DNA from: Cercospora beticola
Lineage: Eukaryota; Ascomycota; Dothideomycetes; Mycosphaerellales; Mycosphaerellaceae
Direction of reading: 5' to 3'
DNA: 64,000 nt
Assembly (NCBI RefSeq): GCF_033473495.1
Contig: NC_088935.1
Span: forward strand, 1,302,001-1,366,000
Position numbers and translations under genes: made by a program. Shown in pieces: positions 44,047 to 55,537 of this stretch. How positions within the stretch are numbered: position 1 is the first letter of the stretch; the number at the start of each line of letters is the position of its first letter. The notes beneath the pieces are model-generated. The model did not search any database. It saw nothing but the letters and a program-made list of their open reading frames with translations, and was not told the origin of the DNA.

Positions 44047-44628
44047 GACGCGGGAAGAGTGGACGTGCTGAAGCAGCCAAAATCGCTCTGGAAGCGCGAC
44101 CAGAGGAGGCGTCCGGTCAAGTACTGTATCAATGTGTAGTGCTAGGGATTAAGAACCCAATGATACGGATCCGAGAGGATCAATCGCCCAAATGTCGGTG
44201 GCAGCAAGGGTGCGTGAACTGGAGGTGGAGACATAGCTGTCAATGCGGTAAACCTACAACGATGGTGGCGCTGAAACTGGATCACCATAGGTCCGAAAGT
44301 CCACAGCTCGGGTAACTTTGGAAAGAACGCCCGGCCCGGCACACGCAAACTCACGAATATCCGATGTCCGTATGGCAGTCGCAGTGGTCTTGGCTATGGA
44401 TATACATTTCTTCTCTCCGATGTTTACTCCACTGTCGACTGTCCACTGTCTGTTGTCGTACACGTGAGGCTTTGAAGGCGTATTGCGAGCCGATCTTGGT
44501 GCAATTACTAGCTGATCTCGCAGCTGCACGCAGGCCCCGAATATTGCACAAATGAGGAAGAACAGCCCATTCTCTGCACTTGGCCTTCAGCACTTATTGA
44601 ACCTTTGTCGGCAGTTTCCCCTTCATCA
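44047..44628. other. Intergenic stretch
   Basis: About 0.58 kb with the promoter of the exporter gene and the 3' flank of the DHH gene. No gene is supported. Confidence 0.5.
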
Positions 44629-46208
44629 TTAGCCCTTCTTGAAATACGTCAACAGCGTGTTCTTTTGCTTCGCAGGACTTTCCTTCGTCTTGTTTTTGCT
44701 CGGACTGCTGTCATTGGCCTTTTTCACGCCGACCTCCATGCGTCTCATCAGCTCTTCAAAGTCCTCAGTTGCGACGATACCACCACTGGCCTGCACGTGC
44801 CCACGCGCAAAGTTCTCCCCCATTCTTTCCAACAAAGTTGGATTCGTCGTTACCGCCGAAGGCGGCTCTTCCGTGGTAGCACCCCCTTCTACAGGAACAA
44901 TCTCTGGCAGATTGGCATACGCCTTCAGAATTTCGATGATGTTCACTGGGCTCTCTCTGCCTCGTGCACATCGAGCTATGCGGCAGCTGAAATTCACTTT
45001 GCCTTCCAGATATCCTTCGTTCGCAACCATCACAATTTCAAGCTTGTTTGATTGGAGATGACCTGCCCATCGAGTGGCGATAACTGGATGGACCTGTGCT
45101 TCGCTCTTGATTCGAAAAACGGCAACCTTGCCATCAGACGAGAATTTGGGTGCAGCATGGGTGCAGCGCTCTACTTCGGCATTGACTTCAGCTCGAGCAT
45201 CGAGGAGGCGGGGGTTCTTCAGAACGCTGGCAGGATCATCAGTCCCACTGAGCGCTTCCCAAGCTGATCTGACATCATCTGTGAAGGACATCAGTCAATG
45301 TCACTTGTTGACTCATGCTATCGCTGTGACTTACACGTTGCTGTCCTTCGTGGGGCGTTTACCAAGCTCACCACGTCGTTCAGCACCTTCTTTTTATATT
45401 TCTTGAAGGCACTGTTCATGTCTGGAAAGGGGTGCGACCACTTCAATGTGGTTCCCAGATCGCCATGCGTGCCTACTACGCAAAGCCAGTCACATTTCGA
45501 AGCGACTTCAGGATGTAGCGTTTCGCAGATGTGGTACGTTAACAGCGCAGATGTAGCAACTGGCGGGGAGTGACACGCGGTCACGTAGTTAGAGCCTTCT
45601 GGAAAGTCGGAGGGAGTAGCGAAATGGTGGTCAATCACTAGGCCCGTGTGAGGAGAATCCACAATTGGAGGCCCAGGTCGAGAGCCTTGATCTATGACAA
45701 AGACATATTCAGGATTGAAGGAGGCGAGGCGCTGCCTTTCAACATCACTGTGCACTGTATTTCCTTTGGTCAACAAATGAGTTTTGATTCTCTCTGGCGA
45801 CACTCCCAATAGTAACAAGGTGTGCTGCAGTATTGCTCCAGCGGATAAGCCATCAGCGTCCTTATCCGGCACGAGCACGATGTTGCTCTTCGCTTCGGCA
45901 GATTCTAAGATGATGCTGCGGGCCTTGTCGATTTGTGAACGCGGGGCGGGCCATTGAATGCTTCCGTCGTCCTCCTTGACACTAGGAGTCGTGTGATATT
46001 CTGGGATGTCGGGCTTTGGACGCTTCTTAGCGGGTGTGCTGCTTTGGTTTGGAGGCGCTTTCCGCTTGGAGGAGATCATCTGCCGCGCACAACCGGTCCC
46101 TAGGGCCAGTGGGAGAATGGGGCTGTGTCGCGAGGGCAAGTCGAGCTTGGGAGCAGTCCGAATGAGGAATGTGCAACTCGGCAGCCAGAGACGCCTTCTC
46201 AGCAGCAT
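44629..46208 (-). CDS. DHH-superfamily phosphoesterase (RecJ-like)
   Basis: A predicted 507-residue protein. Exons are 45335-46208 and 44629-45278; the intron 45279-45334 uses donor GTAAGT and splices to give RRTATYDVRSAW. DHH motifs are in order: VPDKDADGLSAG (motif I, Asp-Ala-Asp), FVIDQGSRPG (II), VIDHHFAT (III, Asp-His-His) and GTHGDLG (IV). These form a manganese-dependent phosphoesterase or nuclease site. The second exon contains a DHHA1-like domain (FSCRIAR...VNIIEILK..., then ASGGIVATEDFEELM). The first 43 residues (MLLRRRLWLPSCTFLIRTAP...) look like a mitochondrial presequence. A second ATG (MISSKRKAPP) would give a shorter form with a basic KKRPK stretch, so dual targeting is possible. 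The exact substrate is not known. Confidence 0.88.
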
Positions 46209-47712
46209 CAGTGGGGTATGCGTATGCTAGACGGGCAGCAGCAAACAAAGGAGATGTTCTCGAATGCGCATCGTGGCTGGACCGCCGTCCCTGTGCTCGT
46301 CATCGATCATCATCTGCATCAGCCCTACGCGTGGTTGGACGTATCTGTGCATGGCGGCTGTGGAGGCTCATGTCGCATTCAAAACATACCACACGCACCG
46401 CACTGCAACTTGTCTCGCACAGGTTGCCTGGAGCAGTCTAGCAGACGTGTGCATGGCTGCCGTGACGATGGAGGGAACCCTGCTTCCGCACCGCAGAGCG
46501 TGCTGTCCGCAAAATGGCGAACGCGGAAAGCGGCTTAGCTCCAGCCTCGCACGCCCGGCACCTTCCACGCTCTCACTCGCTCGAGGACAGTACAACACAT
46601 CGTATTCTCCAGTCACCACCGTCAGCTTACACGCTCCGCGACGCGGCGCAAACAACCACAGCGGTATCGCGCTCACCTGGCCGCCGGGCGGACGACCGCC
46701 AGCAGCGCTGCTTCGTGCTCGATCGCCGCGCGCGAGAACGTGAGGCTCCCATCGAGCGCCCCCACAGCTTGCTTGCTGTTCCCTTTTATGCTCGGACGAC
46801 GTCTGCGTGGCTGGAGGTGCGGGTGGTGATCGGACGTTCTAGGCCCACACCACGACATCTCTGCCGAGCTGCTGGTCTTTTGGCAGCTACGAGGCTTCAT
46901 TATTTGGCGAGACATATCGCACGCGCAACACGCTGCAAGCACACCTATTCTTCTGCGACGGATCCGCCTGCTCTGCCGCGCACTCGCCAAACTGGGACAA
47001 CGCAACGTCATCGCGGCTGAGAGGCATGGTGCCTAGGTACGTCGACCAGCCCCGGTATCCATGCGCCGTACATGTTCTCGACAACTCGACTTCGCAGAAC
47101 CTGCTCAGCCGCCGGGTCATATCGCGGCCCATCCGACATCTCCCAGCACGCTTCCCTTAATGCATTCGCAGCTTGCTCTCGTGGTTGCCGCCAGAGCTTG
47201 AGCCGCATCACCCAACTTCATTGCTTGCGCCGGCCTGTGCGACCAGCATGTTCAGCCGGCAAACCGTACTGACTCGTTCACAGGAAGCCCCAAGCTGACC
47301 TACGGACGATTGCAGCGCACTGGATGGACTCGAACTCGGCCTCCGAACGTTGACAGTCATATTGTATGACCACGAACGGTATTCCTAGCCTACTGCTTAC
47401 GAAGATACCATTTCTTCTGATTTGAGCCCGGTTGCCCACACGACCGCGAGTGCCTCGACGCGGCACACATCCTGGGATTGAGTTCGCTGCCCATTCGAAA
47501 GTCAGTCGCGTATCATTTGTCACTGCACAGCACCGGACGTGACAGCACGAGAAATCCAAGGCCATCGGGAAGCACCGGTCTCAATTCATCCTGCATTCAC
47601 TCACATCCGTGAAGTCTGCAGCAGTATAGATCTGCGAGCCTCACCTACGGCAGAGTGGGCCATCTCCGGCACCAACCCTGGCCGCTCTCTTCCATTCTCC
47701 ACGCGGAACACA
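46209..47712. other. Intergenic stretch without recognised gene
   Basis: About 1.5 kb between divergent genes, GC-rich with many long but family-less frames. The zinc-finger protein's frame is open upstream to 47539, but without a better start. Nothing else is supported. Confidence 0.5.
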
Positions 47713-49225
47713 ATGTCCGACAAGTCGTCATCTAATGCGGCCGCCGGGAGACCTTATATTGTGAAAGCTGGACCCGACTTGCCTGAGCAACTGAGCTCGC
47801 ACAATGATGCTGGCGAAAAGCACAGCAACAGCACCAGTGATGCCTTGAAGGCCACTGCTGCTGCCGCGATGCAGGAGAGCGACCGGGCGTCGCAACCTCA
47901 GCAAGAAATGAAAAGTCTCGTGGAGCGGACTAGAATCGATTCAGCACAGAACAGTGCCGATAGCGTACCCCAATTGCCATCGCAAAAGTCCCAGGATAGC
48001 GATGTGCTCGTTCCTCTCGAGCTCAGGACCTCTCCTGCACTGGACCAAGTGCCAAATCGAGCTTCTCGAGATTCAATTGCCAACTCTCCCACATTGCGCA
48101 AACATGCCATACCAGTCGAGGAGGGCACTGCGAACACTCTGCCTATTGTGCAGCCTTCGTCTCCCAGCAGGGAAACTACTGCAGCATCGCCGACCGGTCA
48201 GAGCTTGCCTTCCTTCCGGCAGTTGACCGGACAGCTAGGCCAACTGACAGAGCTGGCCGAAGCAGCAACCCAACAAGACTCTCGGGTAGCACAAGCCGCT
48301 CATCATCACAGTCAATCTTTCAGCTCCGCCACATCAAAGTCTCCCATGATGCCCTTTTTCCCGCCGTACGCAAACAGTGCACAGACATCGCCAACCGCAT
48401 TTTATCCTCCCGGGCCACGGTCCCCGACAAGTGGTGCCGGTGAAAGCCATCATTACGGATCGCCAAAGCAATATGCCGTATCAGCTTATTACACAGATCG
48501 AAGGCGATCGTCAGTAGCCACTGAGGCAAACCCCAACTTCCCACCGCCGATACCTTCATTACCAACAATACCAACCAATTCCTCTTCAGGCGAAAGTCAT
48601 GGGCAGACTAGTTCAAGCACGGACGGATACAGCACCGCGCAGACGACGCCAACCGAAGGACCTATACCGACAGAAGGAGTTCAGAGACCGATTTTGCCGC
48701 CACCTCCGGGAATGACCATTGTCCCGATAGGTGGCTTCAAGTGCGATTATCCTGGATGTACGGCGATGCCCTTCCAGACACAATATCTTCTCAGGTGTGT
48801 CTAGATTCTAGTGTAGTTCTGGACGAAGGCTGACCCCATATAGCTCGCACAGAAATGTGCACTCGCAGAATCGACCGCACTACTGCCCCGTGAAAGACTG
48901 CCCACGCAGTGAGGGTGGCAAAGGCTTCAAACGCAAAAATGAAATGATTCGGCATGGACTTGTGCATAACAGTCCTGGCTACATTTGCCCTTTCTGTCCC
49001 GACCGCGAGCACAGATATCCCAGGCCTGACAACTTACAAAGGTGAGGCAGGGCTCGCGCGGCTTTCAAGATCACAATTCTAACAAGTCTTAGACATGTCC
49101 GTGTCCATCACGTTGACAGGGATCGCGATGATCCGGCGCTTCGGGAGGTGCTTGCGCAGCGGCAAGAGGGGGTTGGCAAGCAACGAAGAAGACGAACACA
49201 GTCTTCGGTGCCTGAGCCATCGTAG
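47713..49225 (+). CDS. C2H2 zinc-finger protein (putative transcription factor)
   Basis: A predicted 470-residue protein. Exons: 47713-48794, 48844-49041 and 49093-49225, with short GT-AG introns. Residues 1-345 are low-complexity and Ser/Pro/Gln/Thr-rich (for example ILPPPPGMTIVPIGG) and presumably form a regulatory region. The C-terminus has three C2H2-type units: FKCDYPGCTAMPFQTQYLLS with SHRNVH; YCPVKDCPRSEGGKGFKRKN with MIRHGLVH; and ICPFCPDREHRYPRPDNLQR with HVRVHH. Finger spacing is irregular, as in several fungal regulators with degenerate first fingers. It ends in a basic tail (KQRRRRTQ) that could be a nuclear signal. Targets are unknown. Confidence 0.88.
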
Positions 49226-51156
49226 TGCGATATACCACGACCTACTGTAAATGTAATGCTTATACTGAAAGCGGAGGTGCTATAAGGCAACCTCAGGTAG
49301 CGCGGCGTTCTGGAACGGCGTCCATGAGCGTTTTGGGACGATGGAGCATACGAGTGCTCGGCGATGTCTTGTAAGAAATGAGGAGAGAGCGACACGATCG
49401 CGTCTTGATCACTTGGTTGTGTCCTAATCCCAATGGGAAGGAATTCAGCAATCACCCATGCCGCTGCATGCCATGGACGAGATTAAAATGTTAAAATCGA
49501 GTATGCACGCGCATTGTGCGTGGCGCAGAATGAGCCTCTGCTTCATATTGCATTTACATCACTGTCGCGTGATGCCGACCAGGGTATCGCGTGAACCACA
49601 TGCCAACTCCACAATGACAGCAGAGATGGCTGGTTTCCTCGACAGCGAAGATGCTGTCTTCGTCAACCGTGTGATTGTGAGTCGCGATGGTGCATCCCGG
49701 TCACGATTGGTTTGTGCGTTGTCTCAGAGCGGCCGTTACTTACCGCTGCGATGTTGAGAGACAAGACAGGAGTAGCGAGCGACAAGAGGTCAAAGGTGCC
49801 AACGGTAAGCTTGTTGGTGCAAGCTGAATACTGGCGCTGCGGAGGGCCTTGCGATCACGGTTGCGTAAGCGCAAGAAGTTGGTGCAACATGTGCAACGAT
49901 AGCATGCACGCGAGTGAGATGCTAAAAAGAATCCACGCGGAGGACTAGTTAGCCGCATGCATACATCGCAGCGAATCCAAGGCATGCATGCAGGCAGGTA
50001 GGCAGGCCAGCTTCTTCTTTCAGCCGCGCGCGCGCTGGGCCGATAAGGTGAGATGTGTGTGAAGAGGATGGCATGTCAGCGCATCAGCTCACCACTGCAG
50101 CTGCAGCTCTCTGCCCATGTGTCGCTGCTGCTGCGGTGAGTGAGTCCGGCCGAACTCTCGAGCGTTGGAAGGTTCTGTTAGGCGAGCGTGCGCGCGCGAA
50201 CAGGAAAGCGAGGTAGCTGGTTCGGCAAGTCTCTGGGCGTGCATGAGACAGGACTGGGTTGCAGCCGGACGGGCTCCAGAACCGCTCCAGATGGTGAGAT
50301 GCTTGGTGGCTTTGTACTCTACCAATGTATCTCGCGGATTAGTATGCATTGCGTTGCTCAGCGTGGGCGGACTTGCGCGATGGAAGCAAGCAGGCGAGGA
50401 AGGATTGGATTGGATTGGGTGCGATGAGGAATGCGTCGCTGACCGAGGAGACGAAGATGTGCGCAAACGTGAGAGGCAGAATCCGCGGCCCTGCAGAATG
50501 CTGCTTCGCGAGACCTGCAGGGTCCAGTGTTCTTGTGATTGACGGTGCGTGGTGGCAGTTAGCTTGCGATTGGCGCCAAGTTGAGTCGTTACGGACCCGG
50601 TCTTCAGCAGGCTTTGCCCGTGGCGTTTCTAGATCATCGCCTGTCCACGAGTGCACATGCGCACGCGGGACGGCGGAGAGGGGACGGTAGCGTCTTTGTG
50701 CTGCTCGTACATGTCTCTCTGCACCTCCTCCTTCTCACCATCCAACCTACCAATATTCACCAACAAATCTGCGACCCGTTCACTAACGCACGCGGCACTG
50801 TGTTAAGACCACCAGACCTGGATCTGCTCCTACCGATTTTAGCCCGGCGGGACACGGTCTATACACACTGACACCCATCTCCGACGACTGCCTTCTTCTC
50901 TCAAAACGCACGCATCTGGCGCCCAAAAGCAGAGTCAAGAGCGACGACATCATTGTGATCGCAAACCGGGAACACCGCCGACATTACTCGATGCGGATCC
51001 AGCTCGGGCAGCTCTAGCGTCGGAAGCCGATGACATACCGACGACTGAAGATCCTCATGATTTGGGCTTGAGAGGCATTGGCTTGGGTATTAGAAGCTGC
51101 GAACTTCACCACTGCGCTTGCCTTTCTTGTGTGAGAGCGCAAAAAAACAGGAAATC
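49226..51156. other. Long intergenic stretch, probable promoter and 5' UTR of PH-domain gene
   Basis: About 1.9 kb. No supported gene. It contains an imperfect GCAT/GCAG tetranucleotide run at about 49981-50008 and a CG-alternating segment near 50027. The leader before 51157 includes a run of seven A. Confidence 0.5.
49981..50008. repeat. Imperfect GCAT/GCAG/GTAG tetranucleotide repeat
   Basis: A run of GCAT, GCAG and GTAG units with period four, in intergenic DNA. Confidence 0.6.
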
Positions 51157-52788
51157 ATGGCCATGGCGTCGACACTGGGGGAGCTGCGGAGGAGAGTTAC
51201 ATCGGACGGTGCCGAGCTTGCCAGACCAGCTACCACCCAGGATCACCAGCATCAGCCTGCTGAACAAGCTCGGCCAGGAAGACCGCGGCGAGCGACAAGC
51301 TATTACAACACCTTCCAAACAAAATGCGACGTCTCGAACGACACACCACCAACCTACGCCGCCGCTGCACGAACTCCTGCGCGACCGTTACGAACGTCGC
51401 AGGATGGCAGAGAACAGCTGCCCAGCTACACTTGCACGGTGGGCGGAGAGGCCAAAGTTTTATTGAACCTGGAGTCGATGAACCCACTGCATGGGTGTTG
51501 CGAGGGCGAGTGGAGCGAAGTTTACGTGGTGGTACGTGGGACCATGATCAATTTCCACAGAGTCAAGGACGGAAAGGCTGGGAAGCTGCTCAAATCCTAC
51601 ACATTGCAACACGCTGAAGTCGGACTGGCGACTGATACCGAACACATGATTTTGGTCCCGCAGTCGAGATTTGCGCATTTGATTCCTTCTTCAGCGAGAA
51701 GGAGGGCGTGGCAAAAAGACCCGGACCTGTACAAGCCCGTGCCCCAGATAATTATGCGTTTGCGGCTGGAGACGGATCAAATTCTACTGGCTGACAGTTG
51801 CGAGGAGCTCATTTTCCAGCTGGTCCACATCATCAGCGCAGGAATTGACATTTCGTATGCTATCGACGAGCGAAGTATACCGAGGCAATGCACTGTACCA
51901 CGGAGGAGAAGACGCAATCGGCCGCATTACAACGGCAACATGGCGGATCCCGGCTTTCTGGCCGAACAGGAGCGTCTCTTCCGGCAAATGTACCCAGCTT
52001 TCGCCGCGATGAATCCCACACGGCCTGAACTTCCACGAATGGACACACAGACCACGATGCCGCCTACGCCTGGGCGCGAAGAAGACGAAGTGGATTTGTC
52101 GATGATTCGCGAAGACTTTGCTGCTCCCGCGCCTGCCAGCGGACGTACTGCGGATGCTGCAACGCGTCCACCAAACGTGAGGCAGACAACGAGCACCACT
52201 ATCAATTCACTGCTAGGCACGGATATGATGTATGCGACGCCCAGCACCAATTTCAACGAAGACGGGAAATGGCAGCCTCCGCATTTGCGCACGCCGCAGC
52301 AAACGCTGAGGTATATTCGAAGATGCATGCCCATCCTCAACGCTGATGCTCCACGCGCAAGCGATGTCATGGTCGTCGACGGCCGACGCATGAAACTGAA
52401 CTGGCGAATGGAGCTCCTTGAGCAGTGGGAACTACAGCCACCAACCTACAAAGCCCACAACTTCAGCAATGGTACAACGAACGAGCTACAACGAGCAACT
52501 TCTCAACGCTCGTCTTCAGCCTCCGCAGGCCAGAGTGCAGAACCGCAATGTTCTAGCTCCATGCTCGAGGGTTGTGATCAAATTCTCCCTCTGGAGACTT
52601 CAATGGATGCGCTGCAACTCACAAAGCTGGTTTCCAACATGACGCACGCCGGAGACAAAGGTACCGCACACACGGCACAATCTCCTACTACCATTAATGA
52701 AGAAGAATCAAAATCGCATCGCATGCAACAGACAACGTCAGCGGGCACCAGTCCAACAGACGTGCATGGCGTGGTGTTTTGTTTTTGA
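51157..52788 (+). CDS. PH-domain protein
   Basis: A single-exon 543-residue protein starting at the ATG at 51157 (a second in-frame Met is two codons on). After a disordered N-terminus, residues about 95-245 form a pleckstrin-homology domain. This begins CTVGGEAKVLLNLES and runs through EWSEVYVVVRGTMINFHRVK, SYTLQHAEVGLATD, and the C-terminal helix ILLADSCEELIFQLVHIIS. A basic stretch (VPRRRRRNRP) follows and may bind phospholipid or act as a nuclear signal. The C-terminal half is Pro/Thr/Ser-rich and disordered but contains a conserved-looking block (WQPPHLRTPQQTLRYIRRCM; VVDGRRMKLNWRMELLEQW). Proteins with this PH architecture are found across Pezizomycotina without an assigned function. 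Membrane recruitment is inferred. Confidence 0.85.
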   Translation: MAMASTLGELRRRVTSDGAELARPATTQDHQHQPAEQARPGRPRRATSYYNTFQTKCDVSNDTPPTYAAAARTPARPLRTSQDGREQLPSYTCTVGGEAKVLLNLESMNPLHGCCEGEWSEVYVVVRGTMINFHRVKDGKAGKLLKSYTLQHAEVGLATDTEHMILVPQSRFAHLIPSSARRRAWQKDPDLYKPVPQIIMRLRLETDQILLADSCEELIFQLVHIISAGIDISYAIDERSIPRQCTVPRRRRRNRPHYNGNMADPGFLAEQERLFRQMYPAFAAMNPTRPELPRMDTQTTMPPTPGREEDEVDLSMIREDFAAPAPASGRTADAATRPPNVRQTTSTTINSLLGTDMMYATPSTNFNEDGKWQPPHLRTPQQTLRYIRRCMPILNADAPRASDVMVVDGRRMKLNWRMELLEQWELQPPTYKAHNFSNGTTNELQRATSQRSSSASAGQSAEPQCSSSMLEGCDQILPLETSMDALQLTKLVSNMTHAGDKGTAHTAQSPTTINEEESKSHRMQQTTSAGTSPTDVHGVVFCF

Positions 52789-54296
52789 GCATCGAGCCTG
52801 GGAAATGAGACTACAGATCTCACGCATCAGCAACCCGCTGAAACCCTTACGAAGTGCCCTCACACGAGCACCACAACTACGACTTTAATGAGACCCACGA
52901 TGCATCACAGCAAAAAGGCATCTGAGCATTAGCATTCGCTCTTTTCTTTTTATCTTTTTCTTCATCTCTCATCAAAAACGGCGCATTCAGGGGCCCTACC
53001 ACGACGACGATGACAATCGCTGGACGCGAAAGGAGAGTGGCATGCATCACCCATCTGCATTTTCTTGATAGCTGTTTCTTATCCATTACATCATTACCGC
53101 GATCCCAACGGAGCAGGAGAAAACGAGATTCTCAGTAACCCTGATTCTGACTGCATTTCCAATCTCTGAGATACCACTTCTAGCTCTCATGTGCATACTG
53201 TCGGAGGAGAAATGGCGAAAAAGGGAAGGTGCGGAAGTTTCGAGATGGAAGTTTTGTATATATATCGAGGAAAGAATGAAAGACTTCATCAAATCTCATA
53301 TCATCAACTACTCGATCCAATCTTGGTTCGTTGCGTTTTTCTATCTCTCCAAAACTGATGAGCTTTCTTGCCTCCAGATACGGAGAATTAAGCTCCTGAT
53401 GTGAGTTTATCTGGACATCGAAATATAGCAAGAGTTGGTCAAATTTAGGTATCGGATTATACTTCGTAGTTGCAGCCGCGGAGCTTTTGTTCGAGCGCGT
53501 GTGCCATGTGAGTTGGCGAGGCTTTGAACGATGCGGTGCAGTTCGGTGCCGGGATGAAGTGGATAATTTCTAGCACAGAGCTTACAATAGTGTTTCGATG
53601 GGGCGTGCAGTAGGTCAGTAGTAGACTTCGATAGGTGTGAGCTTTGCGACAGTACCATGTCGCGCGTGCACTCTCGTTGTGCTCCGAGCAGGTAGGCAGC
53701 TAGGGCTTTCCACTGGCACCTACGGCAGATGCGGTCGTCACTAAAGACAGAGTTTGTGACGAAGATGACGCCTGTGATGTGAGGGATGTGATGTCGAAGG
53801 GAAAAAGGTACATCGAGAGCTTCGTTATCAATAGATAGTAATACTTATTATTAATACTTCATATGATCTATATGAAAGTAGTCATGCCGTTGCTAGAATG
53901 ATGTGAACAAGTAAGCACACATATGCAAAAATTTGGAAACAGCAGTGTTCCGTTGTCATCCACACAAATCCTCTGCTGCCTTCGTCTCTCTCTCTCTCTC
54001 TCTCGTTTTCCTATCTGTCTCGGTGCGCTGTCGCTTTTTACACTAGATGCAATAAATATGATTGAAAGTATCGGTTCCGCCGAAGAAGAGTCTTTCTGAT
54101 CCAGTACGCCGCGCTAAATATCAAAATCCAATTTTTCGGTGGTCGAAATGGAAAGTAGAAGAGTCGTCTGTCGTTGCCATGTACCATACCATGCAAATGC
54201 ATCTCGATTCTCACTCCCCCTTGTCAGTGGAAGATCAGCGCTTGATCTTCTCCGCTCAACTTTGTTTCGTCTCCGCTCGATCCGCCGCTTTGCTTT
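52789..54296. other. AT-richer intergenic stretch with CT microsatellite
   Basis: About 1.5 kb between convergent genes. It is visibly more AT-rich than the rest, with no supported gene. A (TC)n run lies at 53986-54004. Confidence 0.55.
53986..54004. repeat. (TC)n microsatellite
   Basis: About nine uninterrupted TC dinucleotides. Confidence 0.85.
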
Positions 54297-55537
54297 TTAT
54301 CCAACAAAGCTCAACAACAAAGTCAAAATAGTGACGAGGAATGCCAGAGGCTGCAGTGTGGACTGCATTGATCCGGAGCCAGAATTCTGTACCGTGGCTT
54401 GAACAAAAGTAGGTCCACAGTTCATCTGAATCTGTGACGCAGCAGAATGGTAATCCCCGTTGAGAGGTTGAGTATGGTTGCTCGCTGTCTGAGCGAAAAT
54501 GGCCATGGTGTTCTGGAGACACGTTGTGCAAGCGGGCCGTGAACCTCCGGGTAGTTGAACGCCAAGGGGAAGGTAGTAAATGTAGCTGCTCGTCGGGGAT
54601 GATGAATTGGTGACGGCGTTGGCGTAACAGTAACGTCCACTGTCATCGTTGAGGCATCCGGCGTGGTACAAGGTGTCGTAAGCTAGGAAGCCATTGTATG
54701 CTTGCACGACACTCGGGTTGCCCATGGCGAGGTCAGAGCCGCAATTGGCGGTCTGCTTGACTTGTTGGGCATAGCTGGCCATCAAGGCCGAGCATGTTGG
54801 AAAATCGACGTTACATGTGCTGTCGAGAATGGTCGTGAGTCGTACGAGAGATCGTGAAGCTGTGAAGAAGCCACTGGATGTCTGGCGCATGTTGTTAGTG
54901 ATGCTCTTTCTCTGAGAAATACTTTCTCACATACCTGGAGAAGTAATGATAGAGGTAAACAAGATGCGAAAGCTTGGTCGTTTAGAAAACGCTCAAAGAA
55001 AGTGGGGCAGGTGCTTGTTGTGAAGTTGTTGCCCAAGTTCGAATCGAATGGTCTGGGCAATGTCGTTGCAGTCTCCGTCGCCACTTGTATATCGCCAGTA
55101 GCCGTAGCAGAGCCACTGGGTCGGATGGTGGTCGATGCTAGCACGGATGCCTCATCTCTCACCTCGAGATGCATCCGAGGTGGCGGTGGCGGTGCTCTTC
55201 GGTCGTAGAGCAGCTCCTTTGGAAGAATGTCGTCCTGGCCCAGTAGTTGATGGGCATGAGATGCGCGACATAGCAAGAGTAAACAGAAAAGTAACGAGAC
55301 GGTAAATTTCTGTACGAGATTTGCTTTTCCTGGTATTCGATAAGGGCTTCGTGATTGCTGCCGTCTTTGTCGGATCGTTGAAGCTCGTTGTGTGTTACAA
55401 TGTGCCAGATTGAATCCATTCCTGACCGGTTCCTGATGCCGACCGCGCCATGTTGGCTGCACAGCAGCGAGTGGAGAAGTAGTTGAGCTGCGGGACGAGA
55501 AGGCACATGTGGCCGTTGTCATCGCACTGGATTCCAT
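54297..55537 (-). CDS. Secreted, probably GPI-anchored Cys-rich protein
   Basis: A predicted 395-residue protein. Exons are 54935-55537 and 54297-54881; intron 54882-54934 (GTATGT...GCCAG) is in phase 0. An internal hydrophobic segment (FTVSLLFCLLLLCRASHA) follows a basic N-terminus of about 80 residues, so it may be an uncleaved anchor, or translation may start lower. The lumenal part has paired cysteines (CPTFFERFLNDQAFASC; CNVDFPTC; CGSDLA; YCYANA; ACTTC; MNCGPTFVQATV). The C-terminus GSGSMQSTLQPL followed by AFLVTILTLLLSFVG is a classic GPI-anchor signal. The Cys pattern is that of a fungal family of GPI proteins of unknown function (I think DUF7729). Start choice is 55537 or 55522. Confidence 0.82.

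Noticed and set aside
47280..47400. tRNA-like T-loop sequence (GTTCGAGTCC on the minus strand)
   Set aside because: The flanking bases cannot form a five-pair T stem and no A box is found at the proper distance.
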